Source of the DNA: Shimazuella kribbensis DSM 45090
GTDB taxonomy: Bacteria > Bacillota > Bacilli > Thermoactinomycetales > Thermoactinomycetaceae
NCBI RefSeq assembly: GCF_000428065.1
Contig: NZ_ATZF01000017.1
Location: forward strand, 1-64,000
Reading direction: 5' to 3'
Length of the DNA: 64,000 nucleotides
Of the stretch, positions 46,247-56,300 are shown piece after piece. Position 1 is the stretch's first letter; each line of letters begins with the position of its first letter. A program made the position numbers and the translations under genes. The notes below the pieces were generated by a model. That model did not search any database and was not told where the DNA came from. It saw only the letters and a program-made list of their open reading frames with translations.

Positions 46247-46864
46247 ATGGCAAATCACACAGACTCTAGTACGGAAATGCCAAATCATCTGGAAACAGCA
46301 ACTTTTGAAGGAAAAAATAAAGTCCTAGGTTTTTGGTTATTCCTAGGTGCTGAAACAGTACTTTTTGCATGTTTATTCGGTACGTATCTCGCACTTCGTA
46401 ACCAATCGCTAGATGGGCCTACTACACAGGAATTATTTGATCTAAAACTGGTAGCTCTTGCAACTGCATTACTTTTAACCAGTAGTTTGACAAGTGTACT
46501 ATCCATGATCAAAATGAATGAACGGAATATGAAAGGGATGATTACTTGGTTAGTCATTACCCTTGCACTTGGTCTAGGTTTTCTTGTTCTGGAAATATAT
46601 GAGTTCTTACATTACGTGCATGAAGGACATACTTTTATGAGTAGCGCTTTTGGCTCATCCTTCTATGCATTAGTTGGTACTCACGGGGCTCACGTTACAT
46701 TTGGGATTATTTGGATTACCACATTAATCATCCAAGTGCTCAAACGTGGTATTACCACGGAGACAGCACCAAAATTGTTTGTAAGTAGTTTATACTGGCA
46801 CTTTATCGATGTTGTATGGGTGTTCATCTTCACCCTCGTTTATCTGCTAGGAAAGGTGGGCTAA
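46247..46864 (+). CDS. ctaE: cytochrome c oxidase subunit III
   Basis: 205 residues with five hydrophobic helices; the blocks KNKVLGFWLFLGAETVLFACLFGTY, EFLHYVHEGHTFMSSAFGSSFYALVGTHGAHV and WHFIDVVWVFIFTLVYLLG are diagnostic for subunit III. GGGAGGG lies before the ATG, 3 nt after ctaD. Confidence 0.97.
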   Translation: MANHTDSSTEMPNHLETATFEGKNKVLGFWLFLGAETVLFACLFGTYLALRNQSLDGPTTQELFDLKLVALATALLLTSSLTSVLSMIKMNERNMKGMITWLVITLALGLGFLVLEIYEFLHYVHEGHTFMSSAFGSSFYALVGTHGAHVTFGIIWITTLIIQVLKRGITTETAPKLFVSSLYWHFIDVVWVFIFTLVYLLGKVG

Positions 46865-46867
46865 GTA

Positions 46868-47164
46868 GTGGCAAAAGAAAGCAACCAAGCTATTAGTCGT
46901 AAGCCTGAAAGTGCTATGAAACACATACTATCTTTTGTGCTAATGATAGCCTTTACAGCAGCTTCATTTTTTCTGGTAATGTCAGATGCTGTTCCAAGCG
47001 GTTGGGTAATACCGTTGCTTCTGATATTTGCAGTCGTTCAAGTTTTTTTGCAACTATTTACCTTTATGCACTTAGACCAAAAAGGATCGGCTTACTACAC
47101 TATCTTTATCATCTTTGGAATATTTGTAGCAGTTATCTCAGCAGTTGGTATACTTTTGATGTAA
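46868..47164 (+). CDS. ctaF: cytochrome c oxidase subunit IV (CtaF)
   Basis: 98 residues with three hydrophobic helices, ending in YYTIFIIFGIFVAVISAVGILLM. The caa3 subunit IV of Bacillus is of this size and follows subunit III in the same order. Start is GTG 46868 with AAAGGTGGG upstream. It ends the ctaBCDEF operon with a clear terminator. Confidence 0.93.
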   Translation: MAKESNQAISRKPESAMKHILSFVLMIAFTAASFFLVMSDAVPSGWVIPLLLIFAVVQVFLQLFTFMHLDQKGSAYYTIFIIFGIFVAVISAVGILLM

Positions 47165-47168
47165 AGAA

Positions 47169-47200
47169 GAACAGCTCTCCATTTTTGGAGGGCTGTTCCT
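47169..47200 (+). terminator. ctaF terminator
   Basis: GAACAGCTCTCC and GGAGGGCTGTTC form a 12-bp stem (one wobble) with loop ATTTTT. The T run is short. A diverged copy of this hairpin appears at about 49558-49592. Confidence 0.8.
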
Positions 47201-47290
47201 ATATGAATAGATACATTTTGTACATAAGTAATCGTTCTTGAAATATAATTCAAATTAGGCTGATTCTATTTTACTAACGGAGTGATTAAT

Positions 47291-47842
47291 GTGAGTTCGG
47301 AAGAAAACCAATCGCTGATCTCCAAGGATAAAAACCTCACCCCTTGGATTGTAACCATTACAATCGTATTGAACCTTGCGATTGTCTTGATTTTCTTTTT
47401 GCCAAAGTATCAAGGGTTTAACCACCTTGACCTTACTTTTTTGCCAATGATGAATGCGATATTTAATAGTTTTACCTTTCTCTTTTTACTAGTTGCTCTT
47501 TATTTTATTTTGAAGCGTAATGTTGTTTTGCATCGACGGTTTATTTATGCAGCATTTACATCTACCATGCTCTTTCTAGTTACCTATGTCTTTTATCATA
47601 TCAATGCAGAAGGTACTTCGTATGGTGGAGAAGGGCCATTAAAGTATGTTTATTTCTTTATTCTTATTTCGCACATTGTATTAGCAGTACCAACAGTTTT
47701 GATCGCTTTGTTTACCGCTGTATTTGGATTGCAAGGTAAATTAGATAGACACAGAAAAATAGCTCGATGGACGATGCCTATTTGGCTATATGTTAGTTTA
47801 ACTGGTGTACTGGTTTATATTATGATCTCTCCGTATTATTGA
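47291..47842 (+). CDS. DUF420 membrane protein, CtaM/YozB-like
   Basis: 183 residues with five membrane helices. FNHLDLTFLPMMNAIFNSFTFLFLL, LHRRFIYAAFTSTMLFLVTYVFYHI and HIVLAVPTVLIALFT, with conserved His residues, are those of the DUF420 family. In Staphylococcus the homologue CtaM is required for cytochrome aa3 function, and here it follows ctaBCDEF. I place the start at GTG 47291, 8 nt after GGAG; GTG 47282 touches the site. A heme or copper role in oxidase assembly is likely. Confidence 0.85.
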   Translation: MSSEENQSLISKDKNLTPWIVTITIVLNLAIVLIFFLPKYQGFNHLDLTFLPMMNAIFNSFTFLFLLVALYFILKRNVVLHRRFIYAAFTSTMLFLVTYVFYHINAEGTSYGGEGPLKYVYFFILISHIVLAVPTVLIALFTAVFGLQGKLDRHRKIARWTMPIWLYVSLTGVLVYIMISPYY

Positions 47843-47867
47843 ATTTAAATTTTTTTTGCTTAATGGA

Positions 47868-47894
47868 ACACGTCCTAATTAGGGCGTGTTTTTT
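47868..47894 (+). terminator. terminator after the DUF420 gene
   Basis: AACACGTCCT, loop AAT..., AGGGCGTGTT and a T run. Confidence 0.85.
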
Positions 47895-48009
47895 GATTTT
47901 TTTAAAGTTTGTTAAAGAATTTGACCTACTGGACACTCTTTAAATACAATTATCTTTCTTTTTCAAGAGAAGATATTTGTAAATTTATTCTATGAATTTT
48001 ATGGAGCGG

Positions 48010-49191
48010 TTACGCTACTTTATTTAGTTTTGATTTCATATTTGTCGAATGATATATGGATGCTCTCATTGCGATCGTTAAAAAACTGAGAACAAGGAAT
48101 AGTATGCCAGACCAAACTACATACTGTGTCCCTAAATTTGAGATAAACATACCACCAATAAACGTTCCTACTGTAATACCTAAATTTGCAAAAGCTACAA
48201 ACAAACCATTTGCAAAGTCAGGTGCTTCAGGTGCAGCAGAAGTAATCCAGTATTGGGAGATGTTGAGCCCTAAGGTGAAAAGAACACCCCAAACTGCGAT
48301 CAAAATCATCATTGGGACTGGGAAATTCCCCAAGAAGTAAACAAGCAAGTAAATAGCTCCAAAAATAAATGGATAGACAAGCGCTGTTGGAATTGCCTTG
48401 TTACTTAGTGATCTGCCAGCCAACAAATTTCCAATAATACCAGTTATACCAAACAGAACTAACATGAGGCTGATTTGTTTTCCTGTCATATGAGTGACTG
48501 CATCTAGGTATTCGGCAAAAAAACTATAGACTGCATACATCGCTGAGTTAATCAAAACTACGGTCACAATACTAAGCCATACCAATGGTTTTTTCAGGAT
48601 ACTTAGTTGTTCTCCGTAAGAAAGTCTTTCTTTTACTGGCATGGATGGAACATAGATAAGAATAGCTAGAAAGGCAATGGCATTAACGATGGCAAAAAAC
48701 CACATCGATCCTTCAAGCGAAACCACATCAGCAATAAAAGAGGTGATAGGTGTACCGATTACCATCCCTGCAGTAACGCCCATAAATACCTTAGCATTTA
48801 CTTTTGCGACTTGTTCTTTGCTGACAGTATTAGCAGCTGCTACAAAAGCCACTGCGAAAAAAACTGGATGCAGGAAGGCAGGTATGATTCTTGCGATTAA
48901 GAGTATTGTAAAATCAGTGGCAAAAACGGAAATCACATTGGTGATGACAAAAATGCCAATGACCAAAAGCATCGCTGTCTTGCGGTTTATTCCTGAGAAT
49001 AATAAAGGCATAATGGGCCCTGCAACCGCCACCGCTAATGCAAAAAGACTAACAAGTAATCCAGCCTGGGATGCACTAATGTTGAATTGTTCCGCAATTT
49101 GCGGCAAAATTCCTATAACACCCATTTCCGTATTGATAATCCCAAAAACTCCAAATGCAAGAATATAAATGATTAATGTTTTGTGTTTCAT
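48010..49191 (-). CDS. MFS efflux transporter (AraJ/DHA1-like)
   Basis: 393 residues, twelve hydrophobic helices. INTEMGVIGILPQIAEQFNISASQAGLLVSLFALAVAVAGP and LIARIIPAFLHPVFFAVAFVAAANTV match the DHA1 efflux proteins of the YdhP/AraJ type. Members export drugs, sugars or arabinose-like compounds; the substrate is unknown here. The gene is preceded by a long leader (over 200 nt) with a promoter bracketed by two palindromes, indicating tight repression. TAGGAGAAAA lies before the ATG. Confidence 0.8.
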   Translation of the reverse strand: MKHKTLIIYILAFGVFGIINTEMGVIGILPQIAEQFNISASQAGLLVSLFALAVAVAGPIMPLLFSGINRKTAMLLVIGIFVITNVISVFATDFTILLIARIIPAFLHPVFFAVAFVAAANTVSKEQVAKVNAKVFMGVTAGMVIGTPITSFIADVVSLEGSMWFFAIVNAIAFLAILIYVPSMPVKERLSYGEQLSILKKPLVWLSIVTVVLINSAMYAVYSFFAEYLDAVTHMTGKQISLMLVLFGITGIIGNLLAGRSLSNKAIPTALVYPFIFGAIYLLVYFLGNFPVPMMILIAVWGVLFTLGLNISQYWITSAAPEAPDFANGLFVAFANLGITVGTFIGGMFISNLGTQYVVWSGILFLVLSFLTIAMRASIYHSTNMKSKLNKVA

Positions 49192-49397
49192 CTCTTTTTT
49201 CTCCTAATATTTTTATTTTAGAATCTCTTGTTACAGATGACTTGAAGACAACCAATAAGTAATATGAACGAAAATGATAACAATGCTTTATTCGTGATTT
49301 TTAGTAGTTTGAAAGATAATAATGACTAGGGTTCTTTCCGTGCTATGGCATCAGTATGGTGTGTCATATAGAAGGCCTCTCATTCCAATTATTTAAT
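49192..49397. other. leader of the MFS gene, no gene seen
   Basis: About 205 nt between the predicted transcription start near 49414 and the MFS ATG at 49191 (minus strand). Only short frames (10-13 codons) occur. It ends in the ribosome binding site TAGGAGAAAA. Confidence 0.4.
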
Positions 49398-49481
49398 GTA
49401 CTAGTTTTTTAGTACAAAAGCATAATAACATGTGCTGAGGTTGGAAGTCAACATTTTTTAAAATACTAGATTATTAGTATT
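49398..49481 (-). promoter_or_regulatory. promoter bracketed by twin palindromic operators
   Basis: Minus strand: -35 TTGACT (49446-49451) and -10 TATTAT (49422-49427), 18 nt apart. On one side AATACTA-N6-TAGTATT (49462-49481), on the other GTACTA-N6-TAGTAC (49398-49415). Both share TACTA-N6-TAGTA with the same spacing, one upstream of -35 and one at the start site. The layout indicates a dimeric repressor. The TACTA...TAGTA pattern recalls HxlR-family (YodB/CatR-type) sites, but the regulator gene is not in this window. Confidence 0.6.
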
Positions 49482-49489
49482 TCAGGCAT

Positions 49490-49597
49490 TCGCTGTTATT
49501 CATTTATGTAATACGTGGATCAGTTGTATTAACAGTTGGTATATCTTCATGTAAAGACGAACAGCTCTCCAATGAGTATGGAGAGCTGTTTTGGTAT
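49490..49597 (+). pseudogene. decayed duplicate of the ctaF 3' end and its terminator
   Basis: CAGTTGGTATA..., GTAAAGA, GAACAGCTCTCCA and the following hairpin copy the ctaF end at about 47141-47200. Read in frame it begins LLFIYVIRG and continues VVLTVGI, where ctaF has FIIFGIFVAVISAVGI, so the protein similarity reaches back to about 49493. No start or 5' part remains. Evidence is by-eye alignment. Confidence 0.55.
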
Positions 49598-49754
49598 AGA
49601 TTGATTATGTAAATAATTACACTAATCAGTTGAATCCATCTGAGTTTATCATTCTGTGCCAAGAATGGGCGTTTGGTGGAAAGGGATACATATTTTTGAC
49701 AAGTCAAACAAGTTTTTGTATGTAACCAATCTATAAAATTGATGTGAGTTTGCA

Positions 49755-49799
49755 ATCATTACGGTTGTTTTAGTTTCTATTATGATTTCTCCATAGTCG
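49755..49799 (+). pseudogene. possible decayed duplicate of the DUF420 3' end
   Basis: TTTCTATTATGATTTCTCCATAGT resembles TTTATATTATGATCTCTCCGTATT at the end of the DUF420 gene (about 47812-47840). It lies after the ctaF-like piece in the same order as the intact genes. Confidence 0.4.
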
Positions 49800-49855
49800 A
49801 TTAGCATAAGACAAGCATCCAGACCGAATAAAACGAATGTTTGTCTTATGCTAAT
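49800..49855. repeat. 18-bp inverted repeat
   Basis: ATTAGCATAAGACAAGCA (49800-49817) pairs with TGTTTGTCTTATGCTAAT (49838-49855), 18 bp with one G-T position and a 20-nt loop. It ends 4 nt before the stop codon of the minus-strand gene at 49860. There is no T run, so terminator function is uncertain. Confidence 0.6.
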
Positions 49856-49859
49856 TAAG

Positions 49860-50165
49860 CTACGATATAAAGGTTAATACTCCATACAGTACAGAGATAA
49901 AACAGAAGAGACAAAGCGTAAGAAATATTACAGATGACCAAATACTATCCTTTGTAGCGGAATAGAGGATCTCTGTGTGGTTATCATTATCAATTTTTAC
50001 TTTTTGAAAAAGGATAAATGCGTCTTGCTCTTGTTGCAAACGAAGGCTAAATTGTCCGCCTTCTTCATGGAGTTTTTCTAATTCTTGTAACGTATATGCT
50101 AAATCATCTTTGCTGAGGTGTAGGGTAATGTGTTTATTCGATTGGATTATTTTTGATTTGACCAT
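49860..50165 (-). CDS. hypothetical membrane protein, 101 aa
   Basis: Start ATG 50165 follows AGAGGAG; the longer frame to 50201 overlaps the upstream gene and has no site. An N-terminal soluble part with a LSKDDLAYTLQELEKLHEEGGQFSLRLQQEQD segment (charged, beta-alpha) and a single C-terminal membrane helix. No family recognised. Last of three consecutive minus-strand genes, all with a soluble part plus membrane helices, suggesting one small membrane complex. Confidence 0.55.
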   Translation of the reverse strand: MVKSKIIQSNKHITLHLSKDDLAYTLQELEKLHEEGGQFSLRLQQEQDAFILFQKVKIDNDNHTEILYSATKDSIWSSVIFLTLCLFCFISVLYGVLTFIS

Positions 50166-50176
50166 GTTTCTCCTCT

Positions 50177-50770
50177 TTATGCAAAAGTCATGTGACTCCA
50201 AATTTCAGTAATTACCAAGTAAACTCCTATCAAAGTACCAAATAGAAATAATAGAAAGATAAAGTTCTGTCCCCATCTTTTGAGTTTCTTGCTTTCTCCA
50301 CCAATTAAATGGACGGTTAGTCGATGATGTTCAGAGGAAATGAAATCGAACGATACTGTTTCTTCTAGATTGTTGTCTAATTCCTCAAGGGTGCTCCAAA
50401 AACTAATTAATTCTTCTTCCGTTAATTGAACAACGTACTGTTTTCCCATGGATGGATCTTTGATGTTTATTTTACTATGCTCTAAAAAAATTTGGTTTGT
50501 GTCTAATTGTAAGGATTTTTCATTTGGTTTTAGAAAATCAAAGAAGGCTAGTTCCCATTTAAAAATGGAAAAAAACCATCCACTTAGACTTATTGCCAAG
50601 ATGAAGGAGATAATCATTGGAACATAAGAATCAATGGTATAAATAATACCAGATGGAATAACATACTTTTGCTGGATTATGTTCCATAAAGCCTGCATGA
50701 TAAACTTGTCGATACACTTATAAAGGAAAAATACAGCAAAGATAAAGAATAAATGACGAAAATACTTCAT
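50177..50770 (-). CDS. hypothetical membrane protein, 197 aa
   Basis: Start ATG 50770 (MKYFRHLF), 7 nt after GGAGG; two earlier ATG codons touch the site. Two N-terminal helices (about 5-25 and 50-75), a soluble middle (about 80-165) with QYVVQLTEEELISFWSTLEELDNNLEETVSF, and a last helix at about 172-192. Its middle resembles the LSKDDLAYTLQELEKL part of the downstream protein in length and charge. The middle gene of the cluster; function unknown. Confidence 0.55.
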   Translation of the reverse strand: MKYFRHLFFIFAVFFLYKCIDKFIMQALWNIIQQKYVIPSGIIYTIDSYVPMIISFILAISLSGWFFSIFKWELAFFDFLKPNEKSLQLDTNQIFLEHSKINIKDPSMGKQYVVQLTEEELISFWSTLEELDNNLEETVSFDFISSEHHRLTVHLIGGESKKLKRWGQNFIFLLFLFGTLIGVYLVITEIWSHMTFA

Positions 50771-50797
50771 TTTCATTCCTCCATACAAAACAGTATT

Positions 50798-51322
50798 CTA
50801 ACCTGTATGGGCTTGTTTCTTTAGGAGGATTTCCTCTGATGAATAGCCTACAGTTGTCATCATAAAAAGTGTAGCACAGACAAGTGTTGGTTTTGGATAC
50901 TTGCGTAAACTTTTATCGGAAATTTGGTATGTTAATAGGTTACACCAATCTTCATGATCAATCATATATTCGGTATAAAAATCACCATCTTCTTTAGCAA
51001 AAACGTCAATAAATCCGCTCTCTTCATTGATATGAAAATATAAACGGAATGATTTTTTTATTGATTTGTGAGGTGATAGTTGAATGATTTCTTCATATGC
51101 TTTTTTTAGATTGATCAAGTCACGTTGTTTCTCTAACTGCAAACGAATGAATTCATTTTCAACTTCACTCCAATTCATTTCGGAGATGCAATCAGTTAGT
51201 AGAACAGGTATAGAAGGTGTAGGGATGTCATCATCTTTGGGTTGGTTAGTTGGCTTTTTCGATATGATCGATAAGAATAGTAAAAAGATAACAAGGCTCA
51301 TTGTGCCTAAAACAACGTACAC
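50798..51322 (-). CDS. hypothetical membrane protein, 174 aa
   Basis: Start is taken as GTG 51322 (VYVVLGTMSL), 9 nt after AAGGGGG; the frame from 51370 would add residues without a binding site. One N-terminal membrane helix, then a soluble domain with acidic and aromatic residues, a segment ENEFIRLQLEKQRDLINLKKAYEE that looks helical, and a final hydrophobic stretch near residue 155. No family recognised. First gene of the three-gene membrane cluster. Confidence 0.5.
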   Translation of the reverse strand: MYVVLGTMSLVIFLLFLSIISKKPTNQPKDDDIPTPSIPVLLTDCISEMNWSEVENEFIRLQLEKQRDLINLKKAYEEIIQLSPHKSIKKSFRLYFHINEESGFIDVFAKEDGDFYTEYMIDHEDWCNLLTYQISDKSLRKYPKPTLVCATLFMMTTVGYSSEEILLKKQAHTG

Positions 51323-51658
51323 GTGAGAAAACCCCCTTATAAAATTAGTATAACCTATACATAATAGCATAACTATTATGTGTTTTTTGGTGAAAGAAAG
51401 ACAGATATCCGATAATATGCTACCGCAGATACACTTTTTTTATTTTATTCGAATGAAGTTGAATGCATTATTATAATAATTTATAATATAAATAACATAA
51501 TATTAATTCTGAAAAATAATTCTTTCTACGATATGATCAAAAACTCCAATCTGTCCTCTCTTTTTCTACCATATTTGCTACTTCTTCTATACAATCAAGC
51601 AGATACATACTAGAGTATAAAATCAATCTATATTTTTGAGGAGGTATGTTTTCGATAC

Positions 51659-53386
51659 ATGGGTAAGTTAAAAACGTGGATAGAATTGATACAAGAGCAG
51701 GCAGCCATTCACCCCAATCGAACGATTTTCACATTTTTAAAAGATATTGGTGGTGGTGATTCACGACTTACCTTTCGAGAATTAGAGCAGAAGATGAGTT
51801 CAATAGGAACTCATTTGGCACAGGGTGGTGCTACAGGAGAAAGAGTACTTATTCTCTTAGAACCTAGTATGAACTATATCCTGTCTTTTTTAGGTTGCCT
51901 ATATGCCAAAGCAATTGCAGTCCCTGCATATCCACCTAATATGAAAAAACAATATGGGAGATTGCTAAGTGTCATTCTAGATGCAAAAGCAAAGTATGCA
52001 ATAACAAGTAGAAAAATCTATGATAAACTGAAAGATTGGATAAAAGAAGATACTCCAGAATTAAATTGGATTTTAATAGAAGAGATACCTCAACAACTCA
52101 CCGCAATACAGACATTGGATTGGAAAGCAGAAGATATCGCTTTTCTCCAATATACCTCAGGATCAACTGGAAATCCGAAAGGCGTGATCCTAAATCACTC
52201 CCACTTAATCGAAAATGGTTATCGAATGATAGAACGTTGGAGTATTCATGAACAAGCGAAAATGGTTAGCTGGCTTCCCCCATATCATGATATGGGACTG
52301 ATTGGGACAATATTGACACCAATCTTAGCAGGAACGGAAGCTATCATGATGACTCCCTTTCATTTTGTACAACGTCCGATACGTTGGTTGCAGGCATTAT
52401 CTGATAATCAAGCAGAAATATCGATATCCCCAAATTTTGGTTTTGATCTTTGCGTGGATAAGATAAAGGAAGAAAAACGAGATCAGTTAGATCTCTCCCA
52501 TTGGCGTGTGGCGGTCAATGGCTCTGAGCCAATAAGACCTGCTACTTTACGAAAATTTGCTACGTATTTTGCTCCAGTAGGATTAAAAGCGGAGACACTA
52601 TACCCAGGCTACGGCATTGCGGAGATGACGCTAATGGTTTCAGGGGGGGATTGGAAAAAGAAACCTGTTTTTCAGCATTTCGATGCAACATTGTTAGAAG
52701 AAGGAGAAGCGAAAGTAGTAGAACCTACCTCTCCTAATGCAAGGGAGCTGGTTGGAAATGGACAAAGTGTTTATGGGCATGATGTTATCATTGTAGATCC
52801 AGATACACATTTGCAGCTTCCAGATGGGCGTGTGGGAGAAGTGTGGATGCGTGGTCCTTGTGTTTCCCTAGGTTATTGGCAAAATGAAGAAGCTACAAAA
52901 CAAGCATTTGGAGCATATAGAAAAGACACTGGAGAAGGACCATATCTACGATCGGGTGATCAAGGATTTTATTGGGATGGAGAATTATATATTAACGCTC
53001 GACTCAAGGATTTGATAATTATCAATGGACGCAATTTTGCTCCATCTGATATGGAATGGGAAATTGAGCAAGCACATGATGGTATTCGAAAAAACGCAAT
53101 TGCTGCATTTTCCATTGATGATGAAAGGGGAGAACGATTAATCATTGTATCAGAACTTGAAAATCGACTGTTAAAAAAAGAAGTAGATGCTCCCCAAATG
53201 CTGAAAAATGTCATTCGAACTTCCATTTCCCAAGCCTATGATATCCCTGTTTTTGAAATTGTTTTTATAAAAAGGGGTACCATCTTAAAAACATCAAGTG
53301 GAAAGATTCAGCGACAAGCAATCAAGAAAGCCTATCTGAAAGGCCAGTTAGAGAGGCTAGAGGATGGCAAACATGACAAAAGATAA
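51659..53386 (+). CDS. fatty acyl-AMP ligase (FAAL)
   Basis: 575 residues of the ANL adenylate-forming superfamily. YTSGSTGNPKGVI is the phosphate-binding loop (about 170), WLPPYHDMGLIGTIL the FAAL-typical block (Pro-Pro-Tyr-His-Asp), YGIAEMTLMVSGG the substrate-pocket block, and SGDQGFYWDGELYINARLKDLIIINGRNFAPSD the hinge region. FAAL enzymes activate a fatty acid as acyl-AMP and load it on an ACP rather than CoA; the next gene begins with such an ACP. GGAGG lies 14 nt before the ATG. Overlaps the PKS gene by 23 nt. Confidence 0.88.
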   Translation: MGKLKTWIELIQEQAAIHPNRTIFTFLKDIGGGDSRLTFRELEQKMSSIGTHLAQGGATGERVLILLEPSMNYILSFLGCLYAKAIAVPAYPPNMKKQYGRLLSVILDAKAKYAITSRKIYDKLKDWIKEDTPELNWILIEEIPQQLTAIQTLDWKAEDIAFLQYTSGSTGNPKGVILNHSHLIENGYRMIERWSIHEQAKMVSWLPPYHDMGLIGTILTPILAGTEAIMMTPFHFVQRPIRWLQALSDNQAEISISPNFGFDLCVDKIKEEKRDQLDLSHWRVAVNGSEPIRPATLRKFATYFAPVGLKAETLYPGYGIAEMTLMVSGGDWKKKPVFQHFDATLLEEGEAKVVEPTSPNARELVGNGQSVYGHDVIIVDPDTHLQLPDGRVGEVWMRGPCVSLGYWQNEEATKQAFGAYRKDTGEGPYLRSGDQGFYWDGELYINARLKDLIIINGRNFAPSDMEWEIEQAHDGIRKNAIAAFSIDDERGERLIIVSELENRLLKKEVDAPQMLKNVIRTSISQAYDIPVFEIVFIKRGTILKTSSGKIQRQAIKKAYLKGQLERLEDGKHDKR

Positions 53387-56300
53387 ATTAATACAGTGGT
53401 TAAGAAGTCGTGTCGCGGATAGTCTATATCTTTCTCCTGATGAAATTAAGATTGATGAACCTTTGGAACATTACGGCTTGGGTTCGAAGGAAAATGTGAT
53501 GATTTCTGGGGATTTGGAAGAGCTTTTAGATCGTGATTTAGCCCATACCATTCTTTGGGATTTCCCAACGATTGAGGCGCTTGCCACTTATCTTGTTGAA
53601 GAAAAAGTCGATGATCGAATGGTTTCATCAAACTTCCAGGCAAATGAGCCAATAGCTTTGATAGGGATAGGATGTCAGTTTCCAGGAGCAAACTCTCCTG
53701 AACAGTTTTGGGAATTGCTTATACAAGGAAAAGATCAAATTTCAGTTGTTCCTGAAGCTAGATGGGCATCTACTCCAAAAGAGATAGCCCATATTCGTTA
53801 TGGTGGCTTTTTATCACAAGTAGATCAATTTGATCCTGCATTTTTTGGTATTTCACCAAGAGAGGCGGAGATGATGGATCCCCAACAGAGGCTGCTTTTA
53901 GAAGTAACATGGGAAGCAATGGAAGATGCAGGATTGAGGATGGAACAGTTAAAAGGAACAGATACTGCTGTATTTATGGGAGTATCGGCTTCGGAGTATG
54001 CTAGTTTATTAGAGAAAGAAAACGATTTTTACTATTTGACGGGAAATTCATTTAGTATTGTAGCCAATCGTATCTCTTACTTTATGGATTGGTATGGACC
54101 AAGCATGGCAATTGATACAGCCTGCTCCTCTTCTCTGGTTGCGCTGGATTTGGCTTGTCAAAGTATACGAAATGGTCAATCATCGTTGGCGTTTGTCGGT
54201 GGTGTCCATTTGCTTTTAAGACCAAGTAATTCCATTCGTTTTGCAGCAGGCGGAATTTTGGCTTCTGATGGTAAATGCAAGACATTTGATGCTTTAGCAG
54301 ATGGATATGTGCGAGGAGAGGGTGCAGGTGTAGTCGTATTAAAACCTCTGTCTCAAGCACGGGCAGATGGGGATAAGGTTTACGCTGTCATACATGGTTC
54401 TTCGGTAAACCAAGATGGGAAGAGCAACGGGTTAACAGCTCCTAATGTCCATGCGCAAAAAGCCTTGTTGCAAGGAACAACACGCATAGCTGGTATACAA
54501 CCCTCTGATATTTTCTATGTAGAAGCTCATGGAACAGGAACACCCCTTGGAGATCCAATTGAAGTCAGAGCATTAGCAGAAGTATATGCACAGGAAAGAA
54601 GCAATCCCTTATACCTTGGATCAGTAAAAACAAATATAGGTCATCTTGAGGCAGCAGCAGGAGTGGCAGGGTTAATTAAAACGGCTCTATCGCTCTACCA
54701 TAAATCTATTCCACCAAACTTACATTTTCAACAATGGAATCCTCAAATACCAGCAGATAAGTACAACTTAGAAGTAGTTAAGAAAGTCATGGATATTCCC
54801 CAACATGCTTATTTAGGCGTGAGTTCATTTGGGTTTGGCGGTACAAACGCTCATGTCATATTAGGAGAAGCACCTTCACCTACAAGGCACAGAAAAGTAG
54901 GAAGAAAAGATCATGACTATGTATTACTGCCTGTATCTGCAAAAAGCAAAAAATCTTTGCTAAATCAAGTAAAACAGTACAAACATTATATCGAGCGAGA
55001 TTCGTCCGTTTCCCTTGCTAGTTTTGCAACAAGTGCATGGAACAAAAGAGATCATCATGAGGAGCGATTGATGATCATTGCCAAAGGAAAAGAAGAAGCT
55101 TTGGATTTACTAGCTTCAATGGAAAAAAACGAGCGAAAAGAGCAACTGTTTTTATCAGGAGATATTCATCAAAACGAAGTGGTTTTTGTATGTTCAGGTC
55201 AAGGACCGAAATGGTCCATTAGTAAAGAATTATTTGAGAATGAATCTGCTTTTCGAAAAGCGATCCTAGCCATCGATAAGGAGTTACCTGATGATATACC
55301 GTGGTCATTAGCCGATAAAATGACAAAGCTAACAGCTGATACAACGTTATCGATTATGGAACAACAAATCCTCTACTTTTCCGTGCAAGTAGCACTTGCG
55401 AAGTTATGGATATCATGGGGAATTCAGCCATCCGCTATCATCGGACATAGTCTTGGAGAAGTGGCTGCTGCTTACTTAGCAGAAGCATTGACTTTACCAG
55501 AAGCTATTGCTGTTGTGATCTATCGCAGTCAATGTGCAGAAAAATTGATAGACAAAGGGCAACTGTTGGTTATACAAACCAATCGAGAAACAGCCGAACA
55601 ACTATGTAACCAAGTGAATCAACGTGTAGCAATTGCAGTGTATAATAGCCCAACTAGCCATGTTTTATCGGGAGAGACCTCAATCCTCGAAGATATAAAA
55701 GGGAAATTGGAAGAGCAAGGGATATATGCAAAATTTGTTGCGTCCACTTCCTATCCATCTCATAGTTTTTATATGAATGAAATTAGAGAAGAGTTAGCTC
55801 AACACTTACGTTTTTTACAACCAAAAGAAACCTCTATCCCTTTTATTTCAACAGTCACGGGCGATTATCTTGATGGTAAAATGCTAGATGCAAAATATTG
55901 GTGTGATAATATTTGTCTTCCTGTTCAATTCCAGCAAGCGATATCCCAGTTGGTTTTAAATGACAAAAAGCTCTTTTTAGAAATATCACCACACCCAATA
56001 TTAGAAACACCATTGATGGAATGCTCTTTTTTATTACAAACAGAAATCAAGGTTCTTTCTTCGTTAGAAAGAGATCAAAATAGCTATGTACAGCTCTTGT
56101 CTTCCCTTGCTGCATTGTATTGTAGTGGAATTTTATTTGATTGGAATGCTGTGATGGGGGAGGATAATACAGAAGTATCTTTACCTACGTACTCATGGAA
56201 TCATCAAAGGTATTGGATAGACTCATCAGGGAAAGGAAAAGAAGAGGTGGTATCTGATGTGAGCATAGAATGGAATAATAAATCCAAAAATATAGATGGG

